DNA from: an uncultured Planctomycetota bacterium
Lineage (GTDB): Bacteria; Planctomycetota; Brocadiia; CAIUPP01
Direction of reading: 5' to 3'
NCBI GenBank assembly: GCA_903901045.1
Contig: CAIUPP010000153.1
Span: 30,950 to 94,949 of the forward strand
DNA length: 64,000 bases
Shown one piece after another: positions 55,035 through 63,503 of the stretch. The notes under the pieces are model-generated. The model ran no database searches. It saw nothing but the letters and a program-made list of their open reading frames with translations, and was not told where the DNA came from. Position 1 is the first letter of the stretch, and every line of letters begins with the position of its first letter. A program made the position numbers and the translations under genes.

Positions 55035-55811
55035 TCATTTTGCGGTAAGGCCGCCGTCTACCGCTATGGCCGCGCCTGTGATGTAAGCTGAGGCGTCGGA
55101 CGACAAGAAGACAATCACGCCTTTCAGGTCAGTGTCGTTGGCCATTCGACCCAGGAAGACGCGCTTCTCATAGCGCCGCAAGAAGCGCTTGTCATGGTTG
55201 TTGAAATACCCTCCCGGGTTGATGACGTTGCATCGCACGCCGCGTGGTCCGTAATAGGAGGCCACAAACCGGGTGAAGTTCTGCATGGCGCTCTTGTGGA
55301 ACCAGTAATCGGGCGGCTGCTTCCAGCCCACTTTCTCGTAGAGCCAGAAGTCCGGACCGACGACGCCATAGATCGAGCCGATATTGATGATGCTCCCAGT
55401 GCCTGCGGCAGCCATCTTGTCCCCGAAGGCGCGGGTGATCAGGAAGAGCCCAGTGCAGTTGACTTTCATGCTCTCATTCCAGTTCTTCACCGGATCGCCC
55501 CAGTCCTTCATGGGGCGCAGAACAGCGTTGTTCACCAGGACGTCCACTCGGCCGGTCCTGCGGTAGATCTTTCTACACAATGTGACGATGGATTTCTCGT
55601 CTCCCTGATCAAATTGCATAGCAGTGACGTCCAGACCGCGCGCACGTTCCTGCCCGGCCACTTTTTCGAGCGCCTTCAAATTGCGTGACGCCACGATGGT
55701 TGTCGCTCCCGCCTCGGCAAGCGTTGCGACAATCTGGCGCCCATACATACCTGCGCCTCCAGTGACAACGGCAACACGTCCTTTGAGAGCAAAACTCTCC
55801 AACACGTTCAT
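55035..55811 (-). CDS. Short-chain dehydrogenase/reductase (classical SDR)
   Basis: Start ATG 55811 follows AAAGGAGA. VAVVTGGAGMYGRQI is the NAD(P) motif, VLVNNAV the NNAG-like block; Ser in NIGSIYG and Y-W-F-H-K complete the active site. RCNVINPGGYF and AIAVDGGLTAK are typical. It resembles 2-keto-3-deoxy/gluconate-5-dehydrogenase-like enzymes. A 10-residue insertion between the Ser and Tyr (VVGPDFWLYEKVG) is longer than usual. 258 aa. Third gene of the minus-strand transaminase operon. Confidence 0.9.
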   Translation of the reverse strand: MNVLESFALKGRVAVVTGGAGMYGRQIVATLAEAGATTIVASRNLKALEKVAGQERARGLDVTAMQFDQGDEKSIVTLCRKIYRRTGRVDVLVNNAVLRPMKDWGDPVKNWNESMKVNCTGLFLITRAFGDKMAAAGTGSIINIGSIYGVVGPDFWLYEKVGWKQPPDYWFHKSAMQNFTRFVASYYGPRGVRCNVINPGGYFNNHDKRFLRRYEKRVFLGRMANDTDLKGVIVFLSSDASAYITGAAIAVDGGLTAK

Positions 55812-55857
55812 TGTGGTCTCCTTTGTTAAACGTTGCCGGTCGAACCGACGGGCGGAC

Positions 55858-57180
55858 TCAGACCAACCGTCGCCTAAAGATCGGTCGGGCCTCCGGCACT
55901 TCCAGCAACCCTTCGACGCTGCCGCGCTCCACCGCCTTGCGCAGAACGGCTGCGACTTCGCGCAGCGCAGCCAGGACGGCGTCAATGTCAGTGGGTTGGT
56001 GTGCCGCGAGGATGTAGACGCCGCCGATCATGTGCACTCCGCGCTTGGCCATCTCTTGGGTCATGAGCGTCATATATGCTCCAGGCCGCTCCAGTTTGAG
56101 GCCAAAGTGAAACACTGGAGGAAGGCCTTCCACGTAAAGCGGAAGCCCGGAGTCCTTTCCGAGCTTCAGCAAGCCCTCCTGGAACCGCTCTCCCATTTGC
56201 CAGATGTGGCGGATGACATCCCCGTTGCGAATAATCGTCTGGATGGCGATCGCGGCGGCCATGCTGGCGGGCTCGCTCCAATAGGAACTGCTTATGAAGC
56301 TCGTCGAGACCGCCTGCATGACCTCGCTGCGTCCGGCGATGGCGGCGATCGGGTAGCCATTGCCTATTGCTTTGCCGTACGTGGCCATGTCCGGCATCAC
56401 GCCGAAGTACTCCTGTGCGCCGCCGCGACTGTATCGGAATCCGGTCACCACTTCGTCGAAGATCAGAACGGCACCATGGGCGCAGGCAAGTTTGCGGACA
56501 TTCTCGAGGAATCCCGGCTTCGGTTGCAGATACCGCGCCGCCTCCATGATGACGCAGGCGACTTGGCCGCGGTTTTCTTCCAGCTTGCGCTGGAGGTCCG
56601 GCAGGTCGTTGTAGGCAAAGGGGATGGCAGTACCTGCCAGGCTGGCGGGTACCCCGGCTGAAGGAATACCCGGACGGAGATGACTATTCAGGCTGTCCGC
56701 CTGGGTCAGATTGGCGGCGATGTACCAGTCATGCCAGCCATGATAGCCGCAGAAGAGCACCTTGTCGCGACCGGTGTAGGCGCGCGCGATCCGCACTGCC
56801 ACGGCGTCCGCGTCGCCGCCCCCCTTGGCGTAACGCACCATCTCTGCGCAGGGAATGGCTTCTTTCAGAAGCTCGGCCAACTCGATTTCGAGCGGACTAT
56901 TAACGGGATAGGCGACGCCTTTCTTGATCTGTGCGATCGCTGCGGCGTCCACTACCGGGTGGCAATAGCCAAGATACACCACTCCCGTCCCGCCGGTCAT
57001 GTCAATGTAATCGTTGCCGTCCACGTCCCAGAAGCGGCATCCTTCCGCGCGATTGGCATAGATTGGACTCACACCGAACGCATGCATGGAAGGATGGCGG
57101 CTGAGCAACTGCGTTTGTCCAGCGATGAGCGCTTCCGCCTTCTTGAACAGCTCAAGCGATTTGACCACTTTATTGGACAT
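55858..57180 (-). CDS. Class III aminotransferase (glutamate-1-semialdehyde aminomutase-like)
   Basis: The PLP lysine lies in MATYGKAIGNGYPIAAIAG; LIFDEVVTGFR supplies the PLP Asp; FCGYHGWHDWY and the N-terminal FWDVDGNDYIDMTGGTG are the standard aminomutase-group blocks. In this branch many enzymes aminate keto-sugars or sugar-acid semialdehydes rather than make heme precursors, and the chromosomal context here is sugar catabolism. 440 aa. It lies 30 bp after the class IV enzyme and 46 bp before the SDR, all minus strand. Confidence 0.9.
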   Translation of the reverse strand: MSNKVVKSLELFKKAEALIAGQTQLLSRHPSMHAFGVSPIYANRAEGCRFWDVDGNDYIDMTGGTGVVYLGYCHPVVDAAAIAQIKKGVAYPVNSPLEIELAELLKEAIPCAEMVRYAKGGGDADAVAVRIARAYTGRDKVLFCGYHGWHDWYIAANLTQADSLNSHLRPGIPSAGVPASLAGTAIPFAYNDLPDLQRKLEENRGQVACVIMEAARYLQPKPGFLENVRKLACAHGAVLIFDEVVTGFRYSRGGAQEYFGVMPDMATYGKAIGNGYPIAAIAGRSEVMQAVSTSFISSSYWSEPASMAAAIAIQTIIRNGDVIRHIWQMGERFQEGLLKLGKDSGLPLYVEGLPPVFHFGLKLERPGAYMTLMTQEMAKRGVHMIGGVYILAAHQPTDIDAVLAALREVAAVLRKAVERGSVEGLLEVPEARPIFRRRLV

Positions 57181-57210
57181 ACGGTACTCCTCTACTGTGT
57201 GATGCGACCT

Positions 57211-58269
57211 TCACCGCGCTTCGGACATCTCCGCGTAGATATCCTTCTTGACGATCTCGCTCCAGCGCGAAATGATTCGCCGCCACACGGGCCCCGGTTT
57301 GCCCTCTCCGATCGGGGCGCCGTTGATCTTGACCACCGGCCCAAGACAATAGGGGGTGGTGGGTAGCCATGCCTCCGTGGCGTTGATGACGTCGTATGTT
57401 TGCAGGTCTTCTTCGATGAACGGGACGCCTATCTCCGCCAGAATTTCCGTAAGCACGGTCAGGCTGATACCCCACAGGATATTACTCCTCTTGGGGGAAT
57501 AGACCTTTCCGCCACGGTAGATCACGAAATTGGACCCGCCGGTCTCAGTGATATTGCCGCTGACGTCTAGGTAGAGTGCGACGGCTGTCGGGTCCGCCAA
57601 GCGTGCTTCATGGTCTCCTATCCACATGTGCAGCCGGTTGCGATGCTTGATCTTGGACGATACGCACTGGGGGGGCCAATGCCTGACAGCGGGCGTCACA
57701 CAATGAATCCCATCGATGAAGGCATTCCGCCAGAGCCGGAACGGCAGCGGGAAGGTGTGCTGGATGTACGAAGGGACCAGTTGGTCCGAAATGCCGGCTG
57801 ACCCGGCATAGACGGCGTTCTCACCGGCCGTAAGGTAATACACTACGCCGAGTTCTTTGTCGAGGGAATCTTTCGAGTTCTGCGCGATCAGCCTTCGAGA
57901 GATGTCCATGGATTCTTCCATGGAGACCGGTGGTCGAAGGTGGGCATAATTGCAGGAACGGTAAAATCTCTGGACGTGGTCTTCCATGCGGTATGGTTGC
58001 AGATGAAACGTTCGCAGGAAATCCGTAACTGCCGCGCCATAGACAATACCCAGATCGTAGATGGCGAGTTTGCATTCGGAAAGGGGGACGAATCCCCCCT
58101 TGAGGTAAGCAATACTTTCCCTCAACTGCGCATCCCTTCCTTTCCGGAAGAGGTCGGTGCCACCCGGGATACCACCCTCGGAGTGACTCAGCCCTGCGAG
58201 GTGCATAAACACCTCAAGTCGGGCCAAGTCGCTCATCCGCCTTGGATTGTGATCATCAGCGTTAGTCAT
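57211..58269 (-). CDS. Class IV aminotransferase (branched-chain/D-amino-acid type fold)
   Basis: The start is set at ATG 58267-58269; the longer frame would translate the tRNA fragment. The PLP lysine is in SSKIKHRNRLHM; ITETGGSNFVIYRGGKVYSP and ILWGISLTVLTEI give the Glu and phosphate-binding loop of fold type IV. N-terminal CKLAIYDLGIVYGAAVTDFLRTF is the usual dimer segment. 352 aa, slightly longer than average because of the N-terminal 50 residues. First gene of a three-gene operon; regulon motif site 5 lies 69 bp upstream. Confidence 0.9.
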   Translation of the reverse strand: MTNADDHNPRRMSDLARLEVFMHLAGLSHSEGGIPGGTDLFRKGRDAQLRESIAYLKGGFVPLSECKLAIYDLGIVYGAAVTDFLRTFHLQPYRMEDHVQRFYRSCNYAHLRPPVSMEESMDISRRLIAQNSKDSLDKELGVVYYLTAGENAVYAGSAGISDQLVPSYIQHTFPLPFRLWRNAFIDGIHCVTPAVRHWPPQCVSSKIKHRNRLHMWIGDHEARLADPTAVALYLDVSGNITETGGSNFVIYRGGKVYSPKRSNILWGISLTVLTEILAEIGVPFIEEDLQTYDVINATEAWLPTTPYCLGPVVKINGAPIGEGKPGPVWRRIISRWSEIVKKDIYAEMSEAR

Positions 58270-58337
58270 GTACGTGCGGACGGTCACAAAGAGTGTGCTG
58301 TGCCGCGACGCCGCGACAGTTCGCCGAGCAAAGAAGT

Positions 58338-58353
58338 ATATAAGGCTTATAAC
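58338..58353 (-). promoter_or_regulatory. Regulon motif site 5
   Basis: On the minus strand GTTATAAGCCTTATAT, 69 bp upstream of the class IV aminotransferase start. TATAAGGCTTATA is a perfect inner palindrome (5-bp arms TATAA/TTATA plus a G-C pair). Confidence 0.65.
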
Positions 58354-58384
58354 ATACGTATGCCATTTCTTCAACCCAGCGGTC

Positions 58385-58408
58385 CTTGAACCCGCGACCT
58401 CCAGACCC
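58385..58408 (-). repeat. Third tRNA-Pro fragment (short)
   Basis: 24 bp identical to the T loop, variable loop and anticodon 3' stem of the two island repeats, in the same orientation. The anticodon loop and everything beyond differ. It lies exactly between the carbohydrate cluster and the phage-like operon. Confidence 0.7.
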
Positions 58409-58492
58409 GGCGTGACGGTAACTGAGTCGCCGCGGGTGCCGGAGCGGTTGATGCCTGGCACTGGCGGCACTCGCTCGGCAAGACCCGGTAAT

Positions 58493-59575
58493 TTACGGCG
58501 TCCAGAAATAAGTGCTGGGAGTAGGAGCGATTCCATAGGGGCCGATGGCGTACCACGGCCAGAGGATCGGAGCTTCCGGCCATGCGGAGGCGAACGACCA
58601 GTAATAGACGACGGCCCCTCCCGGGCAGTTCCCCATCCGCCACTTGTTGTCAAAACCCCACCAGATCCAGACCACCCTGTCATGGTTCGGCCCAACCGGC
58701 GCGGTGCAGAAGTGCTTGTAGCTGGGTTGCCCCGCGTAGGTGCCGAGTTCGTAATAGTTGCCGTTACACTGCTCCATGCCCGCGCCGGTGGACAGGAGCG
58801 CGGGGTCGCCGGGTGGGAGTGTCGTGGTCGTGGTGCTGGTGGTCGTGGTCGTAACGCCAGGCAACGTAGTCGTCGTGGACGTTGTCGTGTTCGACGTGGT
58901 AGTGCTGGTGTCCGTGTTCGTCGGCAATGTGCCGATACCTCCGCCGACGTTAGGGGGCGGTTTCATGGGGACGCGTATCCAGAGCACCTCATTGTCGGAA
59001 AGCGCCTGAGCAGCATCTCCGTCGCGGCTCAGGTACGAGGATGCACCGGAGGTGTACCACACGTCGGAGCCGCCCACTTCAGTGCTGGTATTGCCGGTCC
59101 CGTCCACCACCCGCAGCTTGAGCAGGTAGCATCGTCCCGCGTTGAGAGCGATGGTCGAGCCGGCCTGGAGGAGATTCCCCTCGTTCCCGTCCCACCCAAT
59201 CGCGTGCCCGGGTAAGCCGTCGCAAACGACGCGGATAGCCAGCGTCCACGTTTGCGCGGGGGTATCGTCATAGGCATTGAAGACCCCGTCGCCGTTGCGG
59301 TCCTCCACCAGGTAGATTTCGTAGACCAGGCCCACCGCGTCCGCCGCCGCCTGGCTGGACATGCTGTGGTTGTCTACCATGCCCATCACTGTGTCCAGCG
59401 CCGCGGTGCTGGAGACGAACCCTACTCCGTCCTGGTAGTAGCCATAGGAGGCATTTGGGATGTCGGACTCGATGTGGCCGACAGGCGGATAGACGCCGAC
59501 CCACGCCAGTGTCACGGTTGCCACGAGGATACAGGTGGTCAGGGCGACGGAGATGGCCAGCGGCGACTTCCTCAT
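58493..59575 (-). CDS. Exported Thr-rich two-domain protein
   Basis: Signal peptide MRKSPLAISVALTTCILVATVTLA. A beta-rich domain follows, with a calcium-loop-like EDRNGDGVFNAYDD near residue 95. A linker of Thr/Ser runs (about 225-262) leads to a C-terminal aromatic domain of about 100 residues with CNGNYYELGTYAG and WIWWGFDNKW. Such Thr linkers join modules of secreted hydrolases or surface proteins. It is the last gene of the minus-strand run and its ATG overlaps the TGA of the preceding gene. Function unknown; the C-terminal domain could be a receptor- or glycan-binding part. Confidence 0.7.
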   Translation of the reverse strand: MRKSPLAISVALTTCILVATVTLAWVGVYPPVGHIESDIPNASYGYYQDGVGFVSSTAALDTVMGMVDNHSMSSQAAADAVGLVYEIYLVEDRNGDGVFNAYDDTPAQTWTLAIRVVCDGLPGHAIGWDGNEGNLLQAGSTIALNAGRCYLLKLRVVDGTGNTSTEVGGSDVWYTSGASSYLSRDGDAAQALSDNEVLWIRVPMKPPPNVGGGIGTLPTNTDTSTTTSNTTTSTTTTLPGVTTTTTSTTTTTLPPGDPALLSTGAGMEQCNGNYYELGTYAGQPSYKHFCTAPVGPNHDRVVWIWWGFDNKWRMGNCPGGAVVYYWSFASAWPEAPILWPWYAIGPYGIAPTPSTYFWTP

Positions 59576-60690
59576 TGGTCAACCCTCACAAATCCTGCGA
59601 AGCCGGCCTGTCGCGCGGCCGCTTCGGCGGCAGCCATCCGCTGGTTGAAGTCGTTCGGCCCGGCGCTGCCGGGCTTGCGCCCGAAGAATCCCAGGAGCAT
59701 CACCGGCTTGCCCCGCGCATCGCGCTGGACCTGCCTGCGGATGGCCTGAAACCGGGGGACGACCGGGAAGTACGCCACGTTCCACAGTGCAATTCCGTCA
59801 CCGAGAGTGCCGATCTGCTCCATCCACGGCTTGTAGGTCGGGGTGCCGTAACAAGCCGTGATCCAAATGAAGGTGTCCGGCGACTGCATGCGCACCAGGC
59901 GCACCACCGCCCGGATGTCGCGCATGTAGTCGTCGTATCGTGTTACGTCTTGCTGCTCAAAGTTATTCAGACGCCCGAACCCCACAACCACCTGGCTTGG
60001 CCTGTCGAGTAACAGTCGGTCGCCCAATGCGCGAAGGTCGGGGTTTGGCGAAAAATCCAGCACGGTGAACGGCAATCCCTGGGTCGAGTACCCGACGGAC
60101 TCCGTGTACAGCATTCGCGCGGAGAAGAAGGCACTTGACGTTCTGATGCCAATGATTTGTTCTGGAGAAGATTGAAGGCCCAGCGTCTGGGCATTCGCCT
60201 GAATCGTCTGCCGGTTCGGAACATCGGTGCGAAGTTCGGCCAGCAATGCCGTCCCGGCGCGCACCTTACCTATTTCCACCGTGGCTTTCTCCAGCTCTGC
60301 CGGGTTGCTGATGAATTGAGGCGAAGTCGCTGTTACGAAAGGACGCAGGGTGCGTGGAGATGCCGCCCTCGTCGTGGACGCACCCTGCGTCTTGGATGCG
60401 CGCTGCGTCGTGGACGCAAACGACTTCCCAAAGTTCCGCTGCGGCGAGGTGAAAGCTGCCGCGAAGTCTTGTTCCGCTGGAACGAAGACTTCCACGAAGT
60501 TCTGCTCGGGCGGCACGAAGGCGTTGTCAAAACTCCGGGGAAAGGAATCCGTCTGGAAGAAGGGCGCCACGGACTCCGGCGCGTCCGTTGAGGCGTCTGG
60601 CGTTCCCCCCGAGGTAAAGTAGAGAACGCCGGCGGCCGTGACGGCTGCGACGGCAGCCGCCACGGCTCCTACCTTGAGGGAATTGGCCAT
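59572..60690 (-). CDS. Membrane-anchored hypothetical protein with repetitive stalk
   Basis: The N-terminus (KVGAVAAAVAAVTAAGVLYF) is an uncleaved signal anchor. Residues 35-110 are low-complexity with loosely repeated units (EQNFVEVFVPAEQDFAAAF, TTQRASKTQGASTTRAAS), the likely stalk. The remaining 250 residues are alpha/beta (TVLDFSPNPDLRALGDRLLL, VVVGFGRLN, DTFIWITACYG, KPVMLLGFFGRKP), similar in rhythm to a TIM barrel or a SGNH/GDSL-like fold, but no catalytic motif was identified. 372 aa. Between two exported-protein genes on the same strand. Confidence 0.65.
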   Translation of the reverse strand: MANSLKVGAVAAAVAAVTAAGVLYFTSGGTPDASTDAPESVAPFFQTDSFPRSFDNAFVPPEQNFVEVFVPAEQDFAAAFTSPQRNFGKSFASTTQRASKTQGASTTRAASPRTLRPFVTATSPQFISNPAELEKATVEIGKVRAGTALLAELRTDVPNRQTIQANAQTLGLQSSPEQIIGIRTSSAFFSARMLYTESVGYSTQGLPFTVLDFSPNPDLRALGDRLLLDRPSQVVVGFGRLNNFEQQDVTRYDDYMRDIRAVVRLVRMQSPDTFIWITACYGTPTYKPWMEQIGTLGDGIALWNVAYFPVVPRFQAIRRQVQRDARGKPVMLLGFFGRKPGSAGPNDFNQRMAAAEAAARQAGFAGFVRVDQ

Positions 60691-60705
60691 GTGTGTTGCC
60701 CTTCC

Positions 60706-61551
60706 TTACCGGGGAATCCCGAGTGCGTCGTATGTGAGGAACAGGTCGGACAACTTGGCTTTGGCCTGTTCGCGCTGTTCCGAGGACAACTTCGTGTCGG
60801 TCGACGCCACAATCAGCGCCACACGGACCGGCTGGACCGCCGCCTTGAACGAATCCTTGTTGTCACCGCACAAGCGCGTCACCAAGCCGATGTAGGATTC
60901 TTTTTCGGGCGTCAGGGGGGCGAAGGCTCGAATCGCCATCGGGAGTGTGGGGGACTTCTTGTGCGACGCAATCACGGCGTCCAGTAGAGCGGCTTCCGTT
61001 GAGAATCGGATGACTATCGCGTTGTACGCTGCGTTCCCCTCCGACAGATAGAACTGCTCGATAGCGTCCTCGTTGCACAAGAGCGCCTTGAGGCTGGTGT
61101 CCGAGTAAATGCCGACCTTGAGACCGTCATAGAGGAGCCCGTACCACGCGTCGCCGGACAGTATCCTTGCCCCTGCGTACTCGGTCAGTGCCTCTTTGCG
61201 CCAGGGCCGCTCGGTCCATTCGCCTTTGCTCCCCTTGGCGTAGCCGGCGTTTCGCACCAGATTATCGAAGGCCGCTCCGACGAAAAGCCCGGAGGCCTTG
61301 GCCGCGTCCAGAACCGCGAAGGAGTCGCTCTTGGACTCGCTGCTCCAGAGAGATTGCAGGGCGTAGTCACGCGCCGCCTCCAAGGAAGCGCCCTGCGCGG
61401 TCCTGGTCTCCGCCGTGGGCGTCGCGACGTTCGCCGCCTTGGCCGTAACGCAGGCATCCGAGAGAACCTTGAACTGCGCCGCATCGAAAGCGGCCATCGA
61501 CACCCCACACGCCACGACCATTGCGGCCAACACCATTACGCACTTCTTCAT
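60706..61551 (-). CDS. Exported helical hypothetical protein
   Basis: ATG 61551 follows GGGAGG; signal peptide MKKCVMVLAAMVVACGVSMA. The mature protein (about 260 aa) is mainly alpha-helical and rich in Ala, with no known motif. Its place at the end of the structural-type genes and before two further exported proteins suggests an envelope or particle-surface role. I do not recognise the family. Confidence 0.65.
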   Translation of the reverse strand: MKKCVMVLAAMVVACGVSMAAFDAAQFKVLSDACVTAKAANVATPTAETRTAQGASLEAARDYALQSLWSSESKSDSFAVLDAAKASGLFVGAAFDNLVRNAGYAKGSKGEWTERPWRKEALTEYAGARILSGDAWYGLLYDGLKVGIYSDTSLKALLCNEDAIEQFYLSEGNAAYNAIVIRFSTEAALLDAVIASHKKSPTLPMAIRAFAPLTPEKESYIGLVTRLCGDNKDSFKAAVQPVRVALIVASTDTKLSSEQREQAKAKLSDLFLTYDALGIPR

Positions 61552-61586
61552 CTCACGTCCTCCCGGGAGCGCTTGCGCGCCCCTCT

Positions 61587-62162
61587 CTAAGTTCGGAAAC
61601 TGCCCACATCCCAATCAGACGCCTCACTGGTGAGGACTGAAATCTGACGGATGCGGTACCGATACAGCTTGCTTGCCGCAAGTCCGGCGGTGATCTTGTA
61701 ACGCGCGCGTGCGCCCACCGCGCCAAAGGGGACCAGCGCCGCCTGGTTGTATGTCCCCAGCGGATTGCCCTCCTCGCCCGGCGCCAGCAGCGCGGTGTAG
61801 GCCAACACCCCGGTGGCCGGGAACGCGACGAAATCCGCTCCATCGCAGTAGCCCCAATTCGTCTGCGCCGTCGCGGTGGAGAGGTTGATGATCGGCGCGT
61901 CCCAGGGGATCCCGTCCTCGACGATCTGTAACTCCAGGTGGATCTTCCCGCCCGCGCCGTCCACGGGGCGTTCCGCGACGCCGGGGATTCGGTACTCGAT
62001 CACGCGGGGGTAGAGGTTGGCCGCGCGGCGCGGATCGCTGGCGGCCAGCGCGGCGTCGATGTCGTCCATGTTGGCATTGAGGCCGTCGGCAACCCCGCTG
62101 TCATGGGCGGCGTATTTTCGCAGGCCGTAATTGGCTGTGGGCGTCATGGTCGCCAACGTCAT
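61587..62162 (-). CDS. Phage-like structural protein (tail-fibre/baseplate type)
   Basis: ATG 62162 overlaps the TGA of the previous gene by one base (TGATG) after GGAGG. The N-terminus TPTANYGLRKYAAHDSGVAD followed by LNANMDDIDAAL is the opening seen in many tail-fibre-adjacent phage proteins (N-[YL]-G-L-x-x-[YF] ... [FL]-N-x-N-[MF]-D). A beta-rich remainder ends GSFRT. 191 aa. Part of a tightly packed minus-strand set. Confidence 0.6.
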   Translation of the reverse strand: MTLATMTPTANYGLRKYAAHDSGVADGLNANMDDIDAALAASDPRRAANLYPRVIEYRIPGVAERPVDGAGGKIHLELQIVEDGIPWDAPIINLSTATAQTNWGYCDGADFVAFPATGVLAYTALLAPGEEGNPLGTYNQAALVPFGAVGARARYKITAGLAASKLYRYRIRQISVLTSEASDWDVGSFRT

Positions 62163-62410
62163 CAACCTCCGAAATTGTCACCGAAGCTGTCGCCGTAGCC
62201 CGGTACCTGGGCCGGCAGGCTTCCAGCGACTGTCAGCACGCCATCCAGCAGTTGCGTGGGCACCATAAACACGAGATGCCCGCGGTCCGCACCCGCGTAG
62301 TTCCCGGGATTGAGCGGAGCGTAGACGGTTGGCGCGGGGGGCATCTCATCCAGCCCGTCACAGAGATGCAGGCCGGTGCCGTCCGTATATCCCAGGACGA
62401 ATTGCGCCAT
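62162..62410 (-). CDS. Small hypothetical protein of the phage-like operon
   Basis: 82 residues, Gly/Pro-rich and probably beta, starting MAQFVLGYTDGTGLHL. It begins 1 bp after the preceding stop and ends overlapping the next start, so it is certainly within the operon. No recognised family. Confidence 0.6.
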   Translation of the reverse strand: MAQFVLGYTDGTGLHLCDGLDEMPPAPTVYAPLNPGNYAGADRGHLVFMVPTQLLDGVLTVAGSLPAQVPGYGDSFGDNFGG

Positions 62411-62411
62411 T

Positions 62412-63503
62412 TCATGCTCGCAGCCTCAGCGTGACTTTCCTGCCCAGTGCGGTGTTCAGGCTGACAATTTCAATGCTGGCCGGGTCCACCAGGATCGTAT
62501 GCACCAGGCCGAATGGATAACTGCCTGTCATGCCACGCACCCAGGCGCGGCCGCCCGGGCGGCTTTCCATGATCCGCATGAGCCACTTCACGCCGCCGGT
62601 GACCCCGACCTGGGCAAAGACGCCCTCGCCGACGAAGTGCGGGGGGGAGGTGACGTAGGGCGCGCCGTCGATGTAGGGGAGCAGCGTGCCGCAGGGGTCC
62701 TTGAAGGGCGCCCAGGAGTTGGGGGCGCTGCTGTAGGCGTAATGGCCCTGCGTCTCCGTATCGCCAGGGGGGCCCCACAGGTGCCCTGTGGGCACAAAGA
62801 CCCAGTGCCATCCCCGGTAGTAGAACGGCCCGATGCCGCCGACGGGAATGCGCGAGGCGGCCACAACCAGGTGCTCCAGGCAGTGGGAGACCGGCTTGAC
62901 GACTAGGGGGTGCATGGTGCCCAGCGTGGCGGACCCCACGTAGGCGTTCAGGGCGCAATGGGCGATGTACCCCGGCTCGATCTGCTCGGCGCTGCCGTTG
63001 AACGCATAGACCACGTCGGAAGGGGTCCAGTGCAGCATTTCCGCCAGGACGTAGGGGCTGGCCAGCTTGGCCACTACGCGAAGGTCCGGCAGGCCGTTGG
63101 CTGAGGAGTCATAAGACCCGGACACGCGCCCGATGATGTCCCCGACCGCCAGCCCAGCGAACTCGGCGGCCGCGACGCGAACGGGGTGGATGCCCTCAGT
63201 CCATCCCTCGAAGATAGAGGCCGGGCTGCACGGAGATGAGGCGATCACTAGGGGGAAACTGCCGGCATTCGTGGGCTGAGTCACCTTATTGACGCCCTGA
63301 AATACAGCTCCGGTGAGGGAGCCGAGGCCATAGCGGGGAATGGCGGTCGCGCCGTCGTTGCGGAAACGCTCCGGAGGAGAAGCGGTAGGGCGGCCCGAGC
63401 CGCCGCTGAGCTTGCCCATGCGGAAGGCGTCCGCCGCCTCCTGCATGGAGTTCCAGTCGGACGCCGCGATGCGTATCTTCTGTCCGGGGGATACCAGCTT
63501 CAT
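62412..63503 (-). CDS. Phage-like structural protein (363 aa)
   Basis: The start SPGQKIRIAASDWNSMQEAADAFR is a pattern I associate with uncharacterised planctomycete/lentisphaerote prophage proteins (x-R-I-x-A-x-D-W-N-x-M-x-x-A-A). The middle holds an aromatic, Gly/Pro-rich beta region. ATG 63503 overlaps the previous stop (ATGA). No enzyme motif. Probably a virion or tail-associated protein, by context. Confidence 0.55.
   Translation of the reverse strand: MKLVSPGQKIRIAASDWNSMQEAADAFRMGKLSGGSGRPTASPPERFRNDGATAIPRYGLGSLTGAVFQGVNKVTQPTNAGSFPLVIASSPCSPASIFEGWTEGIHPVRVAAAEFAGLAVGDIIGRVSGSYDSSANGLPDLRVVAKLASPYVLAEMLHWTPSDVVYAFNGSAEQIEPGYIAHCALNAYVGSATLGTMHPLVVKPVSHCLEHLVVAASRIPVGGIGPFYYRGWHWVFVPTGHLWGPPGDTETQGHYAYSSAPNSWAPFKDPCGTLLPYIDGAPYVTSPPHFVGEGVFAQVGVTGGVKWLMRIMESRPGGRAWVRGMTGSYPFGLVHTILVDPASIEIVSLNTALGRKVTLRLRA

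Noticed and set aside
55858..57180. Heme biosynthesis (HemL plus HemE-like genes in the same window)
   Set aside because: The aminotransferase and URO-D-fold proteins sit with sugar-acid enzymes, the URO-D copies lack heme-type motifs, and no other tetrapyrrole genes are near.
58268..59215. Plus-strand ORF across the tRNA fragment and the Thr-rich protein
   Set aside because: It includes the tRNA translation and is antisense to a frame with a good signal peptide and Thr linker.
62412..63503. Diversity-generating retroelement variable protein
   Set aside because: No reverse transcriptase, no template repeat and no adenine-biased variable repeat were seen in the window.
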